DNA from: Persicimonas caeni
GTDB taxonomy: Bacteria > Myxococcota_A > Bradymonadia > Bradymonadales > Bradymonadaceae
DNA length: 64,000 nucleotides
Assembly (NCBI RefSeq): GCF_006517175.1
Contig: NZ_CP041186.1
Coordinates: forward strand, 1-64,000
Direction: 5' to 3'
The position numbers and the translations under genes were made by a program. How positions within the stretch are numbered: position 1 is the first letter of the stretch; each line of letters opens with the position of its first letter. Shown one piece after another: positions 32,850 through 41,541 of the stretch. The notes below the pieces were generated by a model. It saw only the letters and a list, made by a program, of their open reading frames with translations, did not search any database and was not told the DNA's origin.

Positions 32850-34979
32850 TCACCCGGGGTACATGACCGCCAGGAGAAAGAGCACGACCGCCAGCGTGAT
32901 ATAGACCGCGTAGCGTTGAACGTTGCCGCTCTGCAGGTGGCGCAAGATCTTGCCCAGCTGCTCGGCCAGCCAACCCGTACCGTTGACCAAGAGGCCATCG
33001 ATGATGTTCTGGTCGAACCAGGTCCAGGCTCGGCCGGTGCCGATGGTGCCTTGGACGAAGCTGGCGTCGTAGGCTTCGTCGACCCAGTACTTGTTCTCGA
33101 GCACCCGGTACAGACCGCGCACGCGGTCGGCGATTTCGCCGGGCAGTTCGGTCTTCTTGAGATACATGAACCAGGCCAGCGCGATGCCGCTTGCTGCCAC
33201 CACGACGCTCACACCAGCCGCAATGCCCTCTTGGACATAGGGATGGGCGCCAAATCGTCCGAAGTAGCGGTAGTTCTCCGAGACCAGCCACACCTCGTCG
33301 AGCCACAACTCGAAGGCGAGCATGACGTCGTGCAGGGTACCTTCGGCCGGCACCATGAAGTGCGGCCAGCCGGTCAGGCCGCCGATGACCGACAAGATGC
33401 CGAGCACCAACAGCGGGATGGCCATCGCGGGGGGCGATTCGTGGATATGCTTTTTGACTTCTTCGCTCGCGCGGCACTCCCCTTCGAAGGTCAGAAAGTA
33501 GAGGCGGAACATGTAGAAGGCGGTCAGGCCGGCGGTGATCAGGCCCATGATGAAGAAGAACCAGTGGAAGCCCACGGCCCAGCCGGCGATGTCGACCGGC
33601 CCTTCGCTCAGAATCGGGCTCGCTTGCACCGTGGTGAGCAGGCTCATCGACACGCCACCCTCGACGACCTCGGGGACCGTCAGGATGTGCGAGTGCGCCA
33701 GCGCCTGCCAGAGGATCAGGTCCTTGGAGAAGAAACCGCTGAAGATGGGAATCCCGGAAATGGCCAGGCAGGCGATGAGGAAAGTACCCGCCGTAATCGG
33801 CATATACTTTCGCAGCCCGCCCATCTTGCGGATGTCCTGCTCCTCGTGCATCGCGTGGATGACACTACCCGAGCCCAGGAACAACAGCGCCTTGAAGAAG
33901 GCGTGGGTCATCAGGTGGAAGACGCCCGCGCCGTACGCGCCCACGCCCACCGCCAGGAACATGTAGCCCAGCTGGCTGATGGTCGAGTAGGCGAGCACGC
34001 CTTTGATGTCGTTTTGGACCAGCGCCATGGTCGCGGCGAAGAACGCCGTGAGCACGCCGATGGTGGCGATGATGATCCCGATGAGGGGATCCATCGAGAA
34101 GATGTAGTTGAGGCGCGAGATCAGGAAGACGCCCGCGGTGACCATCGTGGCCGCGTGAATGAGCGCGGAGACCGGAGTCGGGCCGGCCATGGCGTCGGGC
34201 AGCCAGGTGTAGAGCGGAATCTGCGCACTCTTACCGGTGCAGCCGATGAAGATGAGCAGCGCGGCCGGAAGCGCCACCGGCAGCAGCGTGATCGCCGTGG
34301 CCGGGGTGGTCGCGATCTGCTCGAGGGCGACGTAGTCGAGGGTGCCCGTCTCGTAGAAGAGGATGAACAGGCCCGACAGGAAGGCGAAGTCACCGACGCG
34401 GTTGACGATGAACGCCTTTTGGCCGGCCTGCGCCTTGGCCTCGTCGGTGTACCAGAAGCCGATGAGCAGATAACTGCAGACACCGACGCCCTCCCAACCG
34501 ATGAAGGTGACGAGCATATTCTTGCCCAGCACCAGCATCAGCATCGCGAAGCAGAAGAGGTTCAAGTACGCAAAGTACTTCCACTTCGCCGGGTCGTGCT
34601 CCATGTAGCCCACCGAATACAGGTGGATGAGGAAGCCGACGCCGGTGATCACCAGGATCATGACCGCGCTGAGGGGGTCGAGCAAAAACGCGATGTCGAG
34701 GGACAACGTGCCCGAGTAGATCCACTCGTAGGCGACGTAAGTGGCCTTTCCGAAGACCATCGTCTCTTCGCCGTTCTCCACGACCGTCGCCGCGTTCTTG
34801 AACAGCGTCCAGACGGCCACCATCGAGAACATAAACGACAGAAAGATGGCAGAGTTGGCCACCCATCCGGCGAATTTCTCGGGCATTTTGGCCCCGATGA
34901 GGCCGTTGATGATCGCCCCGAGTAACGGGAACAGGACGATCAGCCCGAGAACACTAAAATCTGTGAGATGCGGTTCCAT
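32850..34979 (-). CDS. nuoL: NADH-quinone oxidoreductase subunit L
   Basis: 709 residues with about 16 helices; the distal proton-pumping subunit with the long lateral helix. Marks: MLVTFIGWEGVGVCSYLLIGFW (key Glu), GKSAQIPLYTWLPDAMAGPTPVSALIHAATMV, KGVLAYSTISQLGYMFLA and AYGAGVFHLMTHAFFKALLFLGSGSVIHAMH. The C-terminal third has the amphipathic lateral helix region. The start ATG 34979 is 62 bases downstream of the nuoK stop. Confidence 0.97.
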   Translation of the reverse strand: MEPHLTDFSVLGLIVLFPLLGAIINGLIGAKMPEKFAGWVANSAIFLSFMFSMVAVWTLFKNAATVVENGEETMVFGKATYVAYEWIYSGTLSLDIAFLLDPLSAVMILVITGVGFLIHLYSVGYMEHDPAKWKYFAYLNLFCFAMLMLVLGKNMLVTFIGWEGVGVCSYLLIGFWYTDEAKAQAGQKAFIVNRVGDFAFLSGLFILFYETGTLDYVALEQIATTPATAITLLPVALPAALLIFIGCTGKSAQIPLYTWLPDAMAGPTPVSALIHAATMVTAGVFLISRLNYIFSMDPLIGIIIATIGVLTAFFAATMALVQNDIKGVLAYSTISQLGYMFLAVGVGAYGAGVFHLMTHAFFKALLFLGSGSVIHAMHEEQDIRKMGGLRKYMPITAGTFLIACLAISGIPIFSGFFSKDLILWQALAHSHILTVPEVVEGGVSMSLLTTVQASPILSEGPVDIAGWAVGFHWFFFIMGLITAGLTAFYMFRLYFLTFEGECRASEEVKKHIHESPPAMAIPLLVLGILSVIGGLTGWPHFMVPAEGTLHDVMLAFELWLDEVWLVSENYRYFGRFGAHPYVQEGIAAGVSVVVAASGIALAWFMYLKKTELPGEIADRVRGLYRVLENKYWVDEAYDASFVQGTIGTGRAWTWFDQNIIDGLLVNGTGWLAEQLGKILRHLQSGNVQRYAVYITLAVVLFLLAVMYPG

Positions 34980-35041
34980 GTTAGCGAATCTCGCTCCAGC
35001 AGAAAGTCATTCTGCAGCGGTACGGCCCCAAGTGGGCCGGC

Positions 35042-35353
35042 TCAGTACTGCAATTCGTGCGCTTCGTCGACGTTGACGCTTCGTTTGTGCCGGAAGATGT
35101 GGATGATAATCGCCAGTCCCACGGCAGCTTCGGCGGCAGCAACCGCCATGACGAAGAAGGCAAAGATCTGGCCGTCCAAGTCGACGCGGTACTTGCTAAA
35201 GGCGATAAACGTCAGGTTGACCGAGTTGAGCATCAGCTCGATGCACATAAAGAGCGTGATGGCGTTTCGGCGGATCATCACCCCCACCAGGCCGATGCTG
35301 AAAGTCGCCGCAGCGAGAATCAGGTAATGTGCCAGTGTCGGTTCCCAAGTCAT
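35042..35353 (-). CDS. nuoK: NADH-quinone oxidoreductase subunit K
   Basis: 103 residues with three membrane helices, the normal NuoK size. It has [20 protein letters not shown] with the conserved Glu in helix two and [17 protein letters not shown] with the second conserved Glu. It forms part of the proton pathway between NuoJ and NuoN. It sits between nuoJ and nuoL with gaps of about 60 bases. Confidence 0.96.
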   Translation of the reverse strand: MTWEPTLAHYLILAAATFSIGLVGVMIRRNAITLFMCIELMLNSVNLTFIAFSKYRVDLDGQIFAFFVMAVAAAEAAVGLAIIIHIFRHKRSVNVDEAHELQY

Positions 35354-35415
35354 CGATCAACTCCAAAATAGCGTTCAAAATCCCGTTCGTACGGGCAGTG
35401 TCGCCGTTATGCTTG

Positions 35416-36240
35416 TTACAGGCGTTTCTTGGCGATGATTACAGCACCCACGATGGCCGCCAGAAGCAACAAGGCGGTCAATTCGAAGGGGATCACGAAG
35501 CGGTTGACCAGCAAGACGCTGATCGGCTCGACGGTGCCAAAGAAGGAGCCCGCGTCGCGCTCGTCCGAGCTGCGTGCGGCCGCCGGGGCGGTGTCGGCAC
35601 CTTCCGGTACGATTTCGGGGCGCTGGGCCTCCAAAAAGACCGGGGGCACTTCGAAGGGTTGGGTCTCATCGAAGCGCTTGTATTTGCCCGTCGAGTACAT
35701 CCGCTCGCCTGCGCTCCACGCCTCGATCTGCTCGGCGTAGCGCGCCTGCAGCGCGTCTTCGGTCAGGAAGGTGTAGAGGCCGGGTACCTGGCTGGGCACC
35801 TCGACGAGCAGCAGTTGCTCCTCGTCGGATTCGGTCTTCTCGTCGACCTCTTCGGCAGCGACCGCAGTCGCCTCTTTGACCTCGTCGAAGTCGACCACGG
35901 CCAAAATCGCCGAGGCGGCGAAGACGAAGACTCCAGTGGCTGCCAGCGCGGCTAAGACGTGGTGCATGCTGAAGCGGCGAGGACCGAGGTCTTCGTCGCT
36001 CAGGTTGAGCAGCATGATGATGAAGAGGAACAGCACCATAATGGCGCCGCCATACACCAGCACCTGCGTGACGGCCATAAAGTGGGCCGACAGCAGCACG
36101 TAAAGCCCTGCGAAACAGAAAAAGTCGGCGACCAGCGCCAACGCACTGTAGAGGGGGTTACGAAAGAGGAGAACGGCGATGCTCGTACCGAGCGCGCCGC
36201 CTGCCAATATCCAGAAAAATAGGGGTTCCCAGAAACCCAT
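35416..36240 (-). CDS. nuoJ: NADH-quinone oxidoreductase subunit J, with large insertion
   Basis: I chose ATG 36240, preceded by GAAGGAG; the open frame also has a TTG at 36246. 274 residues, while the family is usually 165-200. The first four membrane helices are normal (LALVADFFCFAGLYVLLSAHF, AVTQVLVYGGAIMVLFLFIIMLLN). Between helix four and the last helix (FVIPFELTALLLLAAIVGAVIIAKKRL) lies a hydrophilic, acidic insertion of about 100 residues (DEKTESDEEQLLLVEVPSQV and onward). It would face one side of the membrane and might be a docking surface. Confidence 0.93.
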   Translation of the reverse strand: MGFWEPLFFWILAGGALGTSIAVLLFRNPLYSALALVADFFCFAGLYVLLSAHFMAVTQVLVYGGAIMVLFLFIIMLLNLSDEDLGPRRFSMHHVLAALAATGVFVFAASAILAVVDFDEVKEATAVAAEEVDEKTESDEEQLLLVEVPSQVPGLYTFLTEDALQARYAEQIEAWSAGERMYSTGKYKRFDETQPFEVPPVFLEAQRPEIVPEGADTAPAAARSSDERDAGSFFGTVEPISVLLVNRFVIPFELTALLLLAAIVGAVIIAKKRL

Positions 36241-36347
36241 GAACAACTCTCCTTCTGAGAGACGCAGCGTCAGGCTCGGGTGAGATAGCGCATTTCATTG
36301 ACGAGGTCAAAGGCTTCGCCCGCCCTATTGGGCGGGACGAAACAAGC

Positions 36348-37649
36348 TTATGCGACCTTCTTACCCTTGCCCTTGCCTTTGCCCCATTTCGGATAGGGAC
36401 AACAGCCTTTTTCGATGTGTGCTTCGAATTCTTCGGGGAAGACCTGCAGGTAGCTGCGCACCGGGATCGCGAGGGCGTCGCCGAGCGCACAGATGGTGTT
36501 GCCCTGGACGTTGTCGACCATGTCGAGCAGCAGCTCGAGGTCTTCTTTGCGCCCACGCCCGGCCTCGATGGCATCGAGCACTTTGCTCGCCCATCCGCTG
36601 CCCTCACGGCACGGCGTGCACTGTCCGCACGACTCGTGGTGGTAGAAGTGGGCCAGGCGCTGAGCGATGCGCACCATGCAGGTATTCTGATCCATAAAGG
36701 TGATGCAGCCGGTGCCCATGGTGCTGCCGTACTCGCGCATGCCCTCGAAGGACATGGGCGCGTCGAGCGCATCGGGGGTCAGGACTGCACAGGAGGATCC
36801 ACCCGGGATGAACGCTTTGAGCTCACTCCCTTCGCGCATGCCGCCGCCATACTCCTCGAGCAGCTCACGCACGGTGATCCCTGAGGGCGCCTCGTAGACG
36901 CCCGGCTTGTTGATGTGGCCCGACAAGCCGTACAGCTTCGGGCCGCCGTTTTTCTCGACGCCCATCGAGGCGAACCACTCCCCTCCCCGCTCGATGATGA
37001 ACGGAATGGACGAGATCGACTCGACGTTGTTGACCAGCGTGGGGGCGCCGAAGACGCCGACGATCGCAGGGAACGGAGGCTTGAGGCGCGGCTGACCAGG
37101 CTTGCCCTCGAGCCCCTCGATCATGCCGGTCTCCTCGCCGCAGATATACGCGCCGGCCGAGGAGTGGACGTACAGATCGAAGTCGAGGCCGGTGCCCAGG
37201 ATATTCTCGCCCAGGTAGCCCTTCTCGTAGCACTCGTTAATCGCGCGCTGGAGCGTGCGGATGGCGTTTTGCAGCTCACCGCGCACGTAGATGTAGCCGT
37301 AGCGAATGCCCAGCGCCCAAGCCGTGATGATGCAGCCCTCGATCAGCCGGTGCGGATCGAGCTCCATGCAGTAGCGATCCTTGAACGTGCCCGGCTCGCC
37401 CTCGTCGGCGTTGACCGTCAGATACATCGGCACGTCGGAGTCTTTGGGCATGAAGCCCCACTTGACGCCGGTGGGGAAACCAGCGCCGCCACGGCCGCGC
37501 AGGTTCGACTTTTTGACCTCGTCGATGATGGCCGAGCCATCCATCTTGAAGGCCTTTTTCATCGCCTGGTAGCCGCCGTTGGCTTCATAAACACGAAGGG
37601 TGTGGGCGTTGGGAACCTTGAAGTTCCGGCTCAAAAAGAGTTCTTCCAT
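36348..37649 (-). CDS. nuoF: NADH-quinone oxidoreductase subunit F
   Basis: 433 residues, normal size. It carries the FMN and NADH sites: RGRGGAGFPTGVKWGF, NADEGEPGTFKDR, YICGEETGMIEGLEGKPGQPR. The N3 4Fe-4S ligands are ESCGQCTPCREG and the later Cys in NTICALGDA. The C-terminus ends with KGCCPYPKWGKGKGKGKK, an unusual Lys/Gly tail. It is the NADH-oxidising entry of complex I with NuoE, and nuoE lies 60 bases upstream. About 100 bases without gene separate it from nuoJ. Confidence 0.97.
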   Translation of the reverse strand: MEELFLSRNFKVPNAHTLRVYEANGGYQAMKKAFKMDGSAIIDEVKKSNLRGRGGAGFPTGVKWGFMPKDSDVPMYLTVNADEGEPGTFKDRYCMELDPHRLIEGCIITAWALGIRYGYIYVRGELQNAIRTLQRAINECYEKGYLGENILGTGLDFDLYVHSSAGAYICGEETGMIEGLEGKPGQPRLKPPFPAIVGVFGAPTLVNNVESISSIPFIIERGGEWFASMGVEKNGGPKLYGLSGHINKPGVYEAPSGITVRELLEEYGGGMREGSELKAFIPGGSSCAVLTPDALDAPMSFEGMREYGSTMGTGCITFMDQNTCMVRIAQRLAHFYHHESCGQCTPCREGSGWASKVLDAIEAGRGRKEDLELLLDMVDNVQGNTICALGDALAIPVRSYLQVFPEEFEAHIEKGCCPYPKWGKGKGKGKKVA

Positions 37650-37709
37650 GGTCTTGCCTGCAGTCGCGAGGAGGTTAGTTCCTCCTATGAGATGAGCGCA
37701 CCAGCTCGA

Positions 37710-38237
37710 TCAGTGCATTTCGGCGGGAGCCGGCAGCTGCTCGAGCTTTTTGTCGAGCTCGTCGAGCAGTTCGTCGACGCTGTCGGGGGTGAGATTCTCG
37801 TAGTACTCGATCTCACCGTCCGAGAACGTGATCTGGAACATCGGGGCCGTGCCGCACGAGGCCAAGCACTCCGCCTCGGCAAGCGTGTACTTGCCGTCGG
37901 GGGTGGTCTCGCCGAGGCGAATACCCAGACGCTCTTCGAGGTGCTCGATGATCTCGTAACCGCCGCAAAGCGCGCAGCTCAGGGTCGTACACACCTGGAT
38001 GTGCGCTTTTCCGAGAGGCTGCTTGTTGAACATCGTGTAGAACGTCGCCGTGCTCAACACCTGTGCGGGGTTGAGCTCGAGGCGCTCAGCCAGATAGTCC
38101 ATCACCTCGACGGACACCCAGCCGAACTCGGACTGTGCCAGCAAAAGCGCGGGCAGCAGCGCGGCCTGGGTGTTGGGGTAACGAGAGACCAGTTCTTGGA
38201 ACTGTTTTTCGGTTTCTTCGGAGAATTGTAGTGCCAT
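37710..38237 (-). CDS. nuoE: NADH-quinone oxidoreductase subunit E
   Basis: 175 residues, thioredoxin-like 2Fe-2S protein. The cluster ligands are in VCTTLSCALCGG (C-x4/5-C pattern) and AECLASCGTAP. The N-terminal helical part has ALLPALLLAQSEFGWVSVEVMDYLAERL and VLSTATFYTMFNKQP as in NuoE. It is the first gene of the nuo block here. A 94-base gap precedes it and separates it from the signalling gene on the same strand. Confidence 0.96.
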   Translation of the reverse strand: MALQFSEETEKQFQELVSRYPNTQAALLPALLLAQSEFGWVSVEVMDYLAERLELNPAQVLSTATFYTMFNKQPLGKAHIQVCTTLSCALCGGYEIIEHLEERLGIRLGETTPDGKYTLAEAECLASCGTAPMFQITFSDGEIEYYENLTPDSVDELLDELDKKLEQLPAPAEMH

Positions 38238-38332
38238 GACTTCTGCGTTCCGCTCCGGGGGTGCAATGCGGCAGTGAAGCTAGTGTTAGCCATTCGCACT
38301 GTCAAGAACGGAACTGGAGTCTGCAGGCAAGC

Positions 38333-40096
38333 TCAGTCGCGCTCGTCGGAAAGGTCGCGCGATCGCGCCGGACGAGGAACTGCTGCGGGGTCGAGCTGGG
38401 CGACAAGGAGGCGCTGTTGACGCGTCGAGGACGCGCGCTCGAGGACGATCCACGACTTCCTGAGGCAATACTCCGCGCTGGCACCCACCGGCGGGACGAC
38501 CACACAGCCTGCGGAGGCGGTCGCATAGGTCCCACGCCCGTCGACGGCCCGGAAGGTCTGCTGGCGAAACACGTGCAACGCGCGGTCGAGCCGATCGCGG
38601 GTCTCGAGCCACTCGCTCTCGTCGATGCGCTGGAGCAAAAAGAACTCGTCGGCGTCGCTTCGATAGATCGCATTGCGTTGGCCGGTGGCCAGATGGAGCG
38701 CGTCGGCAAGCGAACGCAACACCGTATCCCCGACGACTTTGCCGTAGCGGTAATTGATCTGGCCCAAGTTATCGATATCGACGGCGGTGAGCACGACGAG
38801 CTCACCCACCTCGGCGGTTTCATCCAGCAGCGCTTGCAGATGATCTCCGAGCGCCAAGATCGAGTTGACCCCGGTGAGGTGGTCGCGCTCGAGCGCGGCG
38901 CGTCCCATGCTCGCCTGAGCGAGGTGCAACCGCACCAGCCGGCGAATATCCGAGGGGAGAAACGGAGCGGTGATCACGTCGTCGAAAGACTCGCGAGCCT
39001 GTGCGGCGACGCTGTCGGCCGCCTCGAGGGTGACGAGGTATCGAGTGGCAGCAAATGGAAAGCGCCGACGAAGCTGCTCGATGGTCGCCGCCGCGTCGAT
39101 CTCGGTGCCGACCGTGTCGACCAGAACGATTTCGGGCGGCTCGCCGCCTTCGCTGGCGATATCTTCTACTGAACTGGCAAAGAGGGTGTCGATCGGCTCT
39201 CGGCTCAGTGCCGTTCGAAAGAGCGCTTGGCGTGTAGCATCGGCGCTGATCACCAGCAACTCGTTCGCATCAGTCGCTTGGCGCATCTGGGCGCGCTCGA
39301 TCAACTCGGCCGGCTTGATGGGTTGCTCGAGGACCAGATCGGCTCCCAAGGTGCGCCCCAGCCCGTCTCCCATCTCCTCGTCGGCTTCGGCGAGCAGGAT
39401 CAGCTCGAAAGGCGACTCGGGCTGGCGCCGCCGCAGGTAGCGGATCAGGCGCCGCGTGGTGCCAAGTTCGCCTTCCACGGACAACACGACCAGATCGATC
39501 GGCGGCGCACCGGCAGGCACGACCACTTCATGGGGGCTGTCGACCAAGACGAGTTCGACGACGCCTTCGGCTGCCTCTTCGAGGCGCTGGCGAAATCCGC
39601 TCGGACGTCCGACGTACAAGAGACGAACCGCCGCCCCATCGTCGACTTCCACGTGAGAGGTGTGTCGATCGAGACCGTCGGTGGTCTTGAGGTACGGGCG
39701 ACCCTGGGTGTCCGACGGGAAATAGGCCCCCGACTCGGGCCTCTCGGACAATACGCCGCGTTGGGCCACCAGATCGGCGAGGTCGTCGAGCAGATCAGTC
39801 AGATCGACATCATCGCCCAAGTGGGCGTGCTCGGGCAGGGATTCAAACGTCTCCTCGCCCACCGCAAACAGCGGCGTTTGAGTGCCGCCTGCGGAGATCA
39901 ATCGCGAGCGTTCGTCATCGGCCAACTCGGCGGCCGTGTCGTCGACCAACACGGCGTCGAAGGAGGCTTCGTCGAGGTGGTCGACAACCGCCCCGACCTC
40001 GTCAGCCACAACGAGCTGGAGTGAACAAGCCTCGGCGGCTTGCTGCAGGCGGTCTTGAAAGCTGGAATCTGTCGAGAAGACGAGAATGCGGTACAT
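38333..40096 (-). CDS. Multi-receiver-like protein with altered GGDEF domain
   Basis: 587 residues, no membrane segment. Three receiver-like alpha/beta units occupy about 1-110, 157-270 and 280-395 (starts YRILVFSTDSSF, VRLLYVGRPSGF, ELLVISADATRQ). The second has Ser where the phosphate-accepting Asp is expected (IDLVVLSVEG); the third has VDTVG. A GGDEF-fold domain follows (DHLTGVNSILALGDHL, DIDNLGQINYRYGKVVGDTVL), but the signature reads D481-A-D-E-F instead of GGDEF, so cyclic-di-GMP synthesis is doubtful. It may bind nucleotide or act as a scaffold. It is on the same strand as the upstream GNAT gene (gap about 40 bases). Confidence 0.82.
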   Translation of the reverse strand: MYRILVFSTDSSFQDRLQQAAEACSLQLVVADEVGAVVDHLDEASFDAVLVDDTAAELADDERSRLISAGGTQTPLFAVGEETFESLPEHAHLGDDVDLTDLLDDLADLVAQRGVLSERPESGAYFPSDTQGRPYLKTTDGLDRHTSHVEVDDGAAVRLLYVGRPSGFRQRLEEAAEGVVELVLVDSPHEVVVPAGAPPIDLVVLSVEGELGTTRRLIRYLRRRQPESPFELILLAEADEEMGDGLGRTLGADLVLEQPIKPAELIERAQMRQATDANELLVISADATRQALFRTALSREPIDTLFASSVEDIASEGGEPPEIVLVDTVGTEIDAAATIEQLRRRFPFAATRYLVTLEAADSVAAQARESFDDVITAPFLPSDIRRLVRLHLAQASMGRAALERDHLTGVNSILALGDHLQALLDETAEVGELVVLTAVDIDNLGQINYRYGKVVGDTVLRSLADALHLATGQRNAIYRSDADEFFLLQRIDESEWLETRDRLDRALHVFRQQTFRAVDGRGTYATASAGCVVVPPVGASAEYCLRKSWIVLERASSTRQQRLLVAQLDPAAVPRPARSRDLSDERD

Positions 40097-40138
40097 ATGC
40101 GTTGCTCTTGGGTCGTTCGGCGCCTTAGGGCATCCGAA

Positions 40139-40648
40139 TCAAAGAAACTCCTGGCTGCCCAGACGATAGTAGAATCGCTCGCGCCCCAACCGGTGAAAGC
40201 CCATCGTACGGTACAGGACCGACGCAGGGGTGTTGCCTTGGTAGGCCTCCAGATCGACCCCTTTGAAGCCGTGGTCCTCGGCATAGTCGAGCACTTGGGC
40301 GACCAACTCGCGACCGATCCCGCGACGCCGAAACTTCGGCGTCACGTACAGCTCTTCGATCCACAGCGCGCGCCCAGCAAACTTCAACGACCAGTTGAAA
40401 TTGGCCAACAGTACCCCGCACGGCTCGCCATCGGCGCCCGGCCGGGCCACCCAGCAGATGCACTCCGCGGGGTCGGACTGCGAGGCAGCGATGACCTGTT
40501 GCGCCAGATCGTTCATCTCCTCACGCGTCTTGTGAACCCCCAGATCGGTCATATCCTCGAAGAACAGCCGGCCGATGGCCTCGCTGTCTTCGGTTCGGGG
40601 TTCTCCATAGACGATGTCAGCAGTGTCACTCACGTTACTGGTATCCAT
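40139..40648 (-). CDS. GNAT family N-acetyltransferase
   Basis: 169 residues, the usual GNAT size. The acetyl-CoA pyrophosphate loop is RRRGIGRELVAQVL, preceded by the strand LWIEELYVTPKFR; the later strand and helix are GVDLEAYQGNTPASVLYRTMGF, which ends in the typical 'YxxxGF' before the C-terminal strand. The acceptor is unknown. It probably shares a transcript with the 587-residue protein downstream. Confidence 0.9.
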   Translation of the reverse strand: MDTSNVSDTADIVYGEPRTEDSEAIGRLFFEDMTDLGVHKTREEMNDLAQQVIAASQSDPAECICWVARPGADGEPCGVLLANFNWSLKFAGRALWIEELYVTPKFRRRGIGRELVAQVLDYAEDHGFKGVDLEAYQGNTPASVLYRTMGFHRLGRERFYYRLGSQEFL

Positions 40649-40841
40649 CCGTCAACATCAGAGCTGTGGTTGCGAAGAGTGCGTTGCCCCCAGTGTACTC
40701 AAAATTCTGCCAAACGATAGGGAACACCGCAGGAACATCTCGATTCAAGCTGCCCAGTCGTGTACCGACATGCAGCAAGGGTCCCCTGCGGAGGCCGAAG
40801 AGTTCGAACCGCAGGCTGCAACGGCAGCCTGGGCTGGGTGT

Positions 40842-41345
40842 CTAGATACGGCGCATCTCTGCGAGGAGCAACTCGCGCTCTTCCGGGGGCATATTCTCGA
40901 GAACGCTGTCGAAGAGGCGGTTTTCGTTGGTGGTGTGCTGGCCCAGAAGGTTGCGCATCTGCTTGACGACTTTCTGAATTTCGTCGGACCGATCCGCGAT
41001 GGTGTCGCGCGATTGGTTCAACTGCCGGTGCAACCAGCGGGTGCGGTCGCACATCAACTCGTGGGCACTTGCCAAGCTGGCAATGTCGTCGGCCAAATCG
41101 GGCCGACGCTTCTCGATTTCGACGAAGAAGACTTCTTCTTCTTGATTGAAGTGATGGAGCATCTCTTCGAGCGCCAGCTTCAGGTCGTCGCTGGCCGTCT
41201 CGAGCACCTCCTCACGACGCGCCTTGTCGAGCTCGCCGCTCGAGATCTTTTCGAAGGTATCGCCGATATCTTCGAAGAGCTTGAGGAGATGATCGTGTTC
41301 GTGATGAACCACTTCGATCAGATCGGATGAATTGCTCTCTGCCAT
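40842..41345 (-). CDS. Hemerythrin-like domain protein
   Basis: ATG 41345 gives 167 residues; the frame is open further upstream (to 41414) but lacks family sequence there. The helical bundle shows iron-ligand candidates in order: VVHHEHDHLLKLF, MLHHFNQEEEVFFVEIEKR, LASAHELMCDRTRW and LGQHTTNENRLFDSVL, consistent with HHE/hemerythrin proteins. These sense or store O2, NO or iron. It is divergent from the alpha/beta hydrolase gene, and a 14-bp palindrome lies between them. Confidence 0.87.
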   Translation of the reverse strand: MAESNSSDLIEVVHHEHDHLLKLFEDIGDTFEKISSGELDKARREEVLETASDDLKLALEEMLHHFNQEEEVFFVEIEKRRPDLADDIASLASAHELMCDRTRWLHRQLNQSRDTIADRSDEIQKVVKQMRNLLGQHTTNENRLFDSVLENMPPEERELLLAEMRRI

Positions 41346-41439
41346 GAAGCTCGGGGGGGTCGAGAAAGCTGATTGCCCGCCAGGCGCCGCGCAACTTGCA
41401 ACGGCGACGCGCATCTAAAAGATATCTACGGTCTCTGGT

Positions 41440-41469
41440 ATTCGCAAGCGCGAATGGTATTGCAATACC
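41440..41469. promoter_or_regulatory. Possible operator: palindromes between divergent genes
   Basis: ATTCGC...GCGAAT (41440-41455) is followed at once by the perfect 14-bp palindrome GGTATTGCAATACC (41456-41469). Both lie in the 196-bp divergent region between the hemerythrin-like and hydrolase genes. A regulator site is plausible but unproven. Confidence 0.4.
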
Positions 41470-41541
41470 GCACGGAGTTCCCAAAATCGGTCGAGCGTGG
41501 GCCAACGCCCGCCAGATTGTTGTTCACCCACACAGGTCAAC

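Noticed and set aside
32916-34925. 669-codon plus-strand frame over nuoL
   Set aside because: Antisense shadow of nuoL; composition is low-complexity His/Glu/Gln/Asp.
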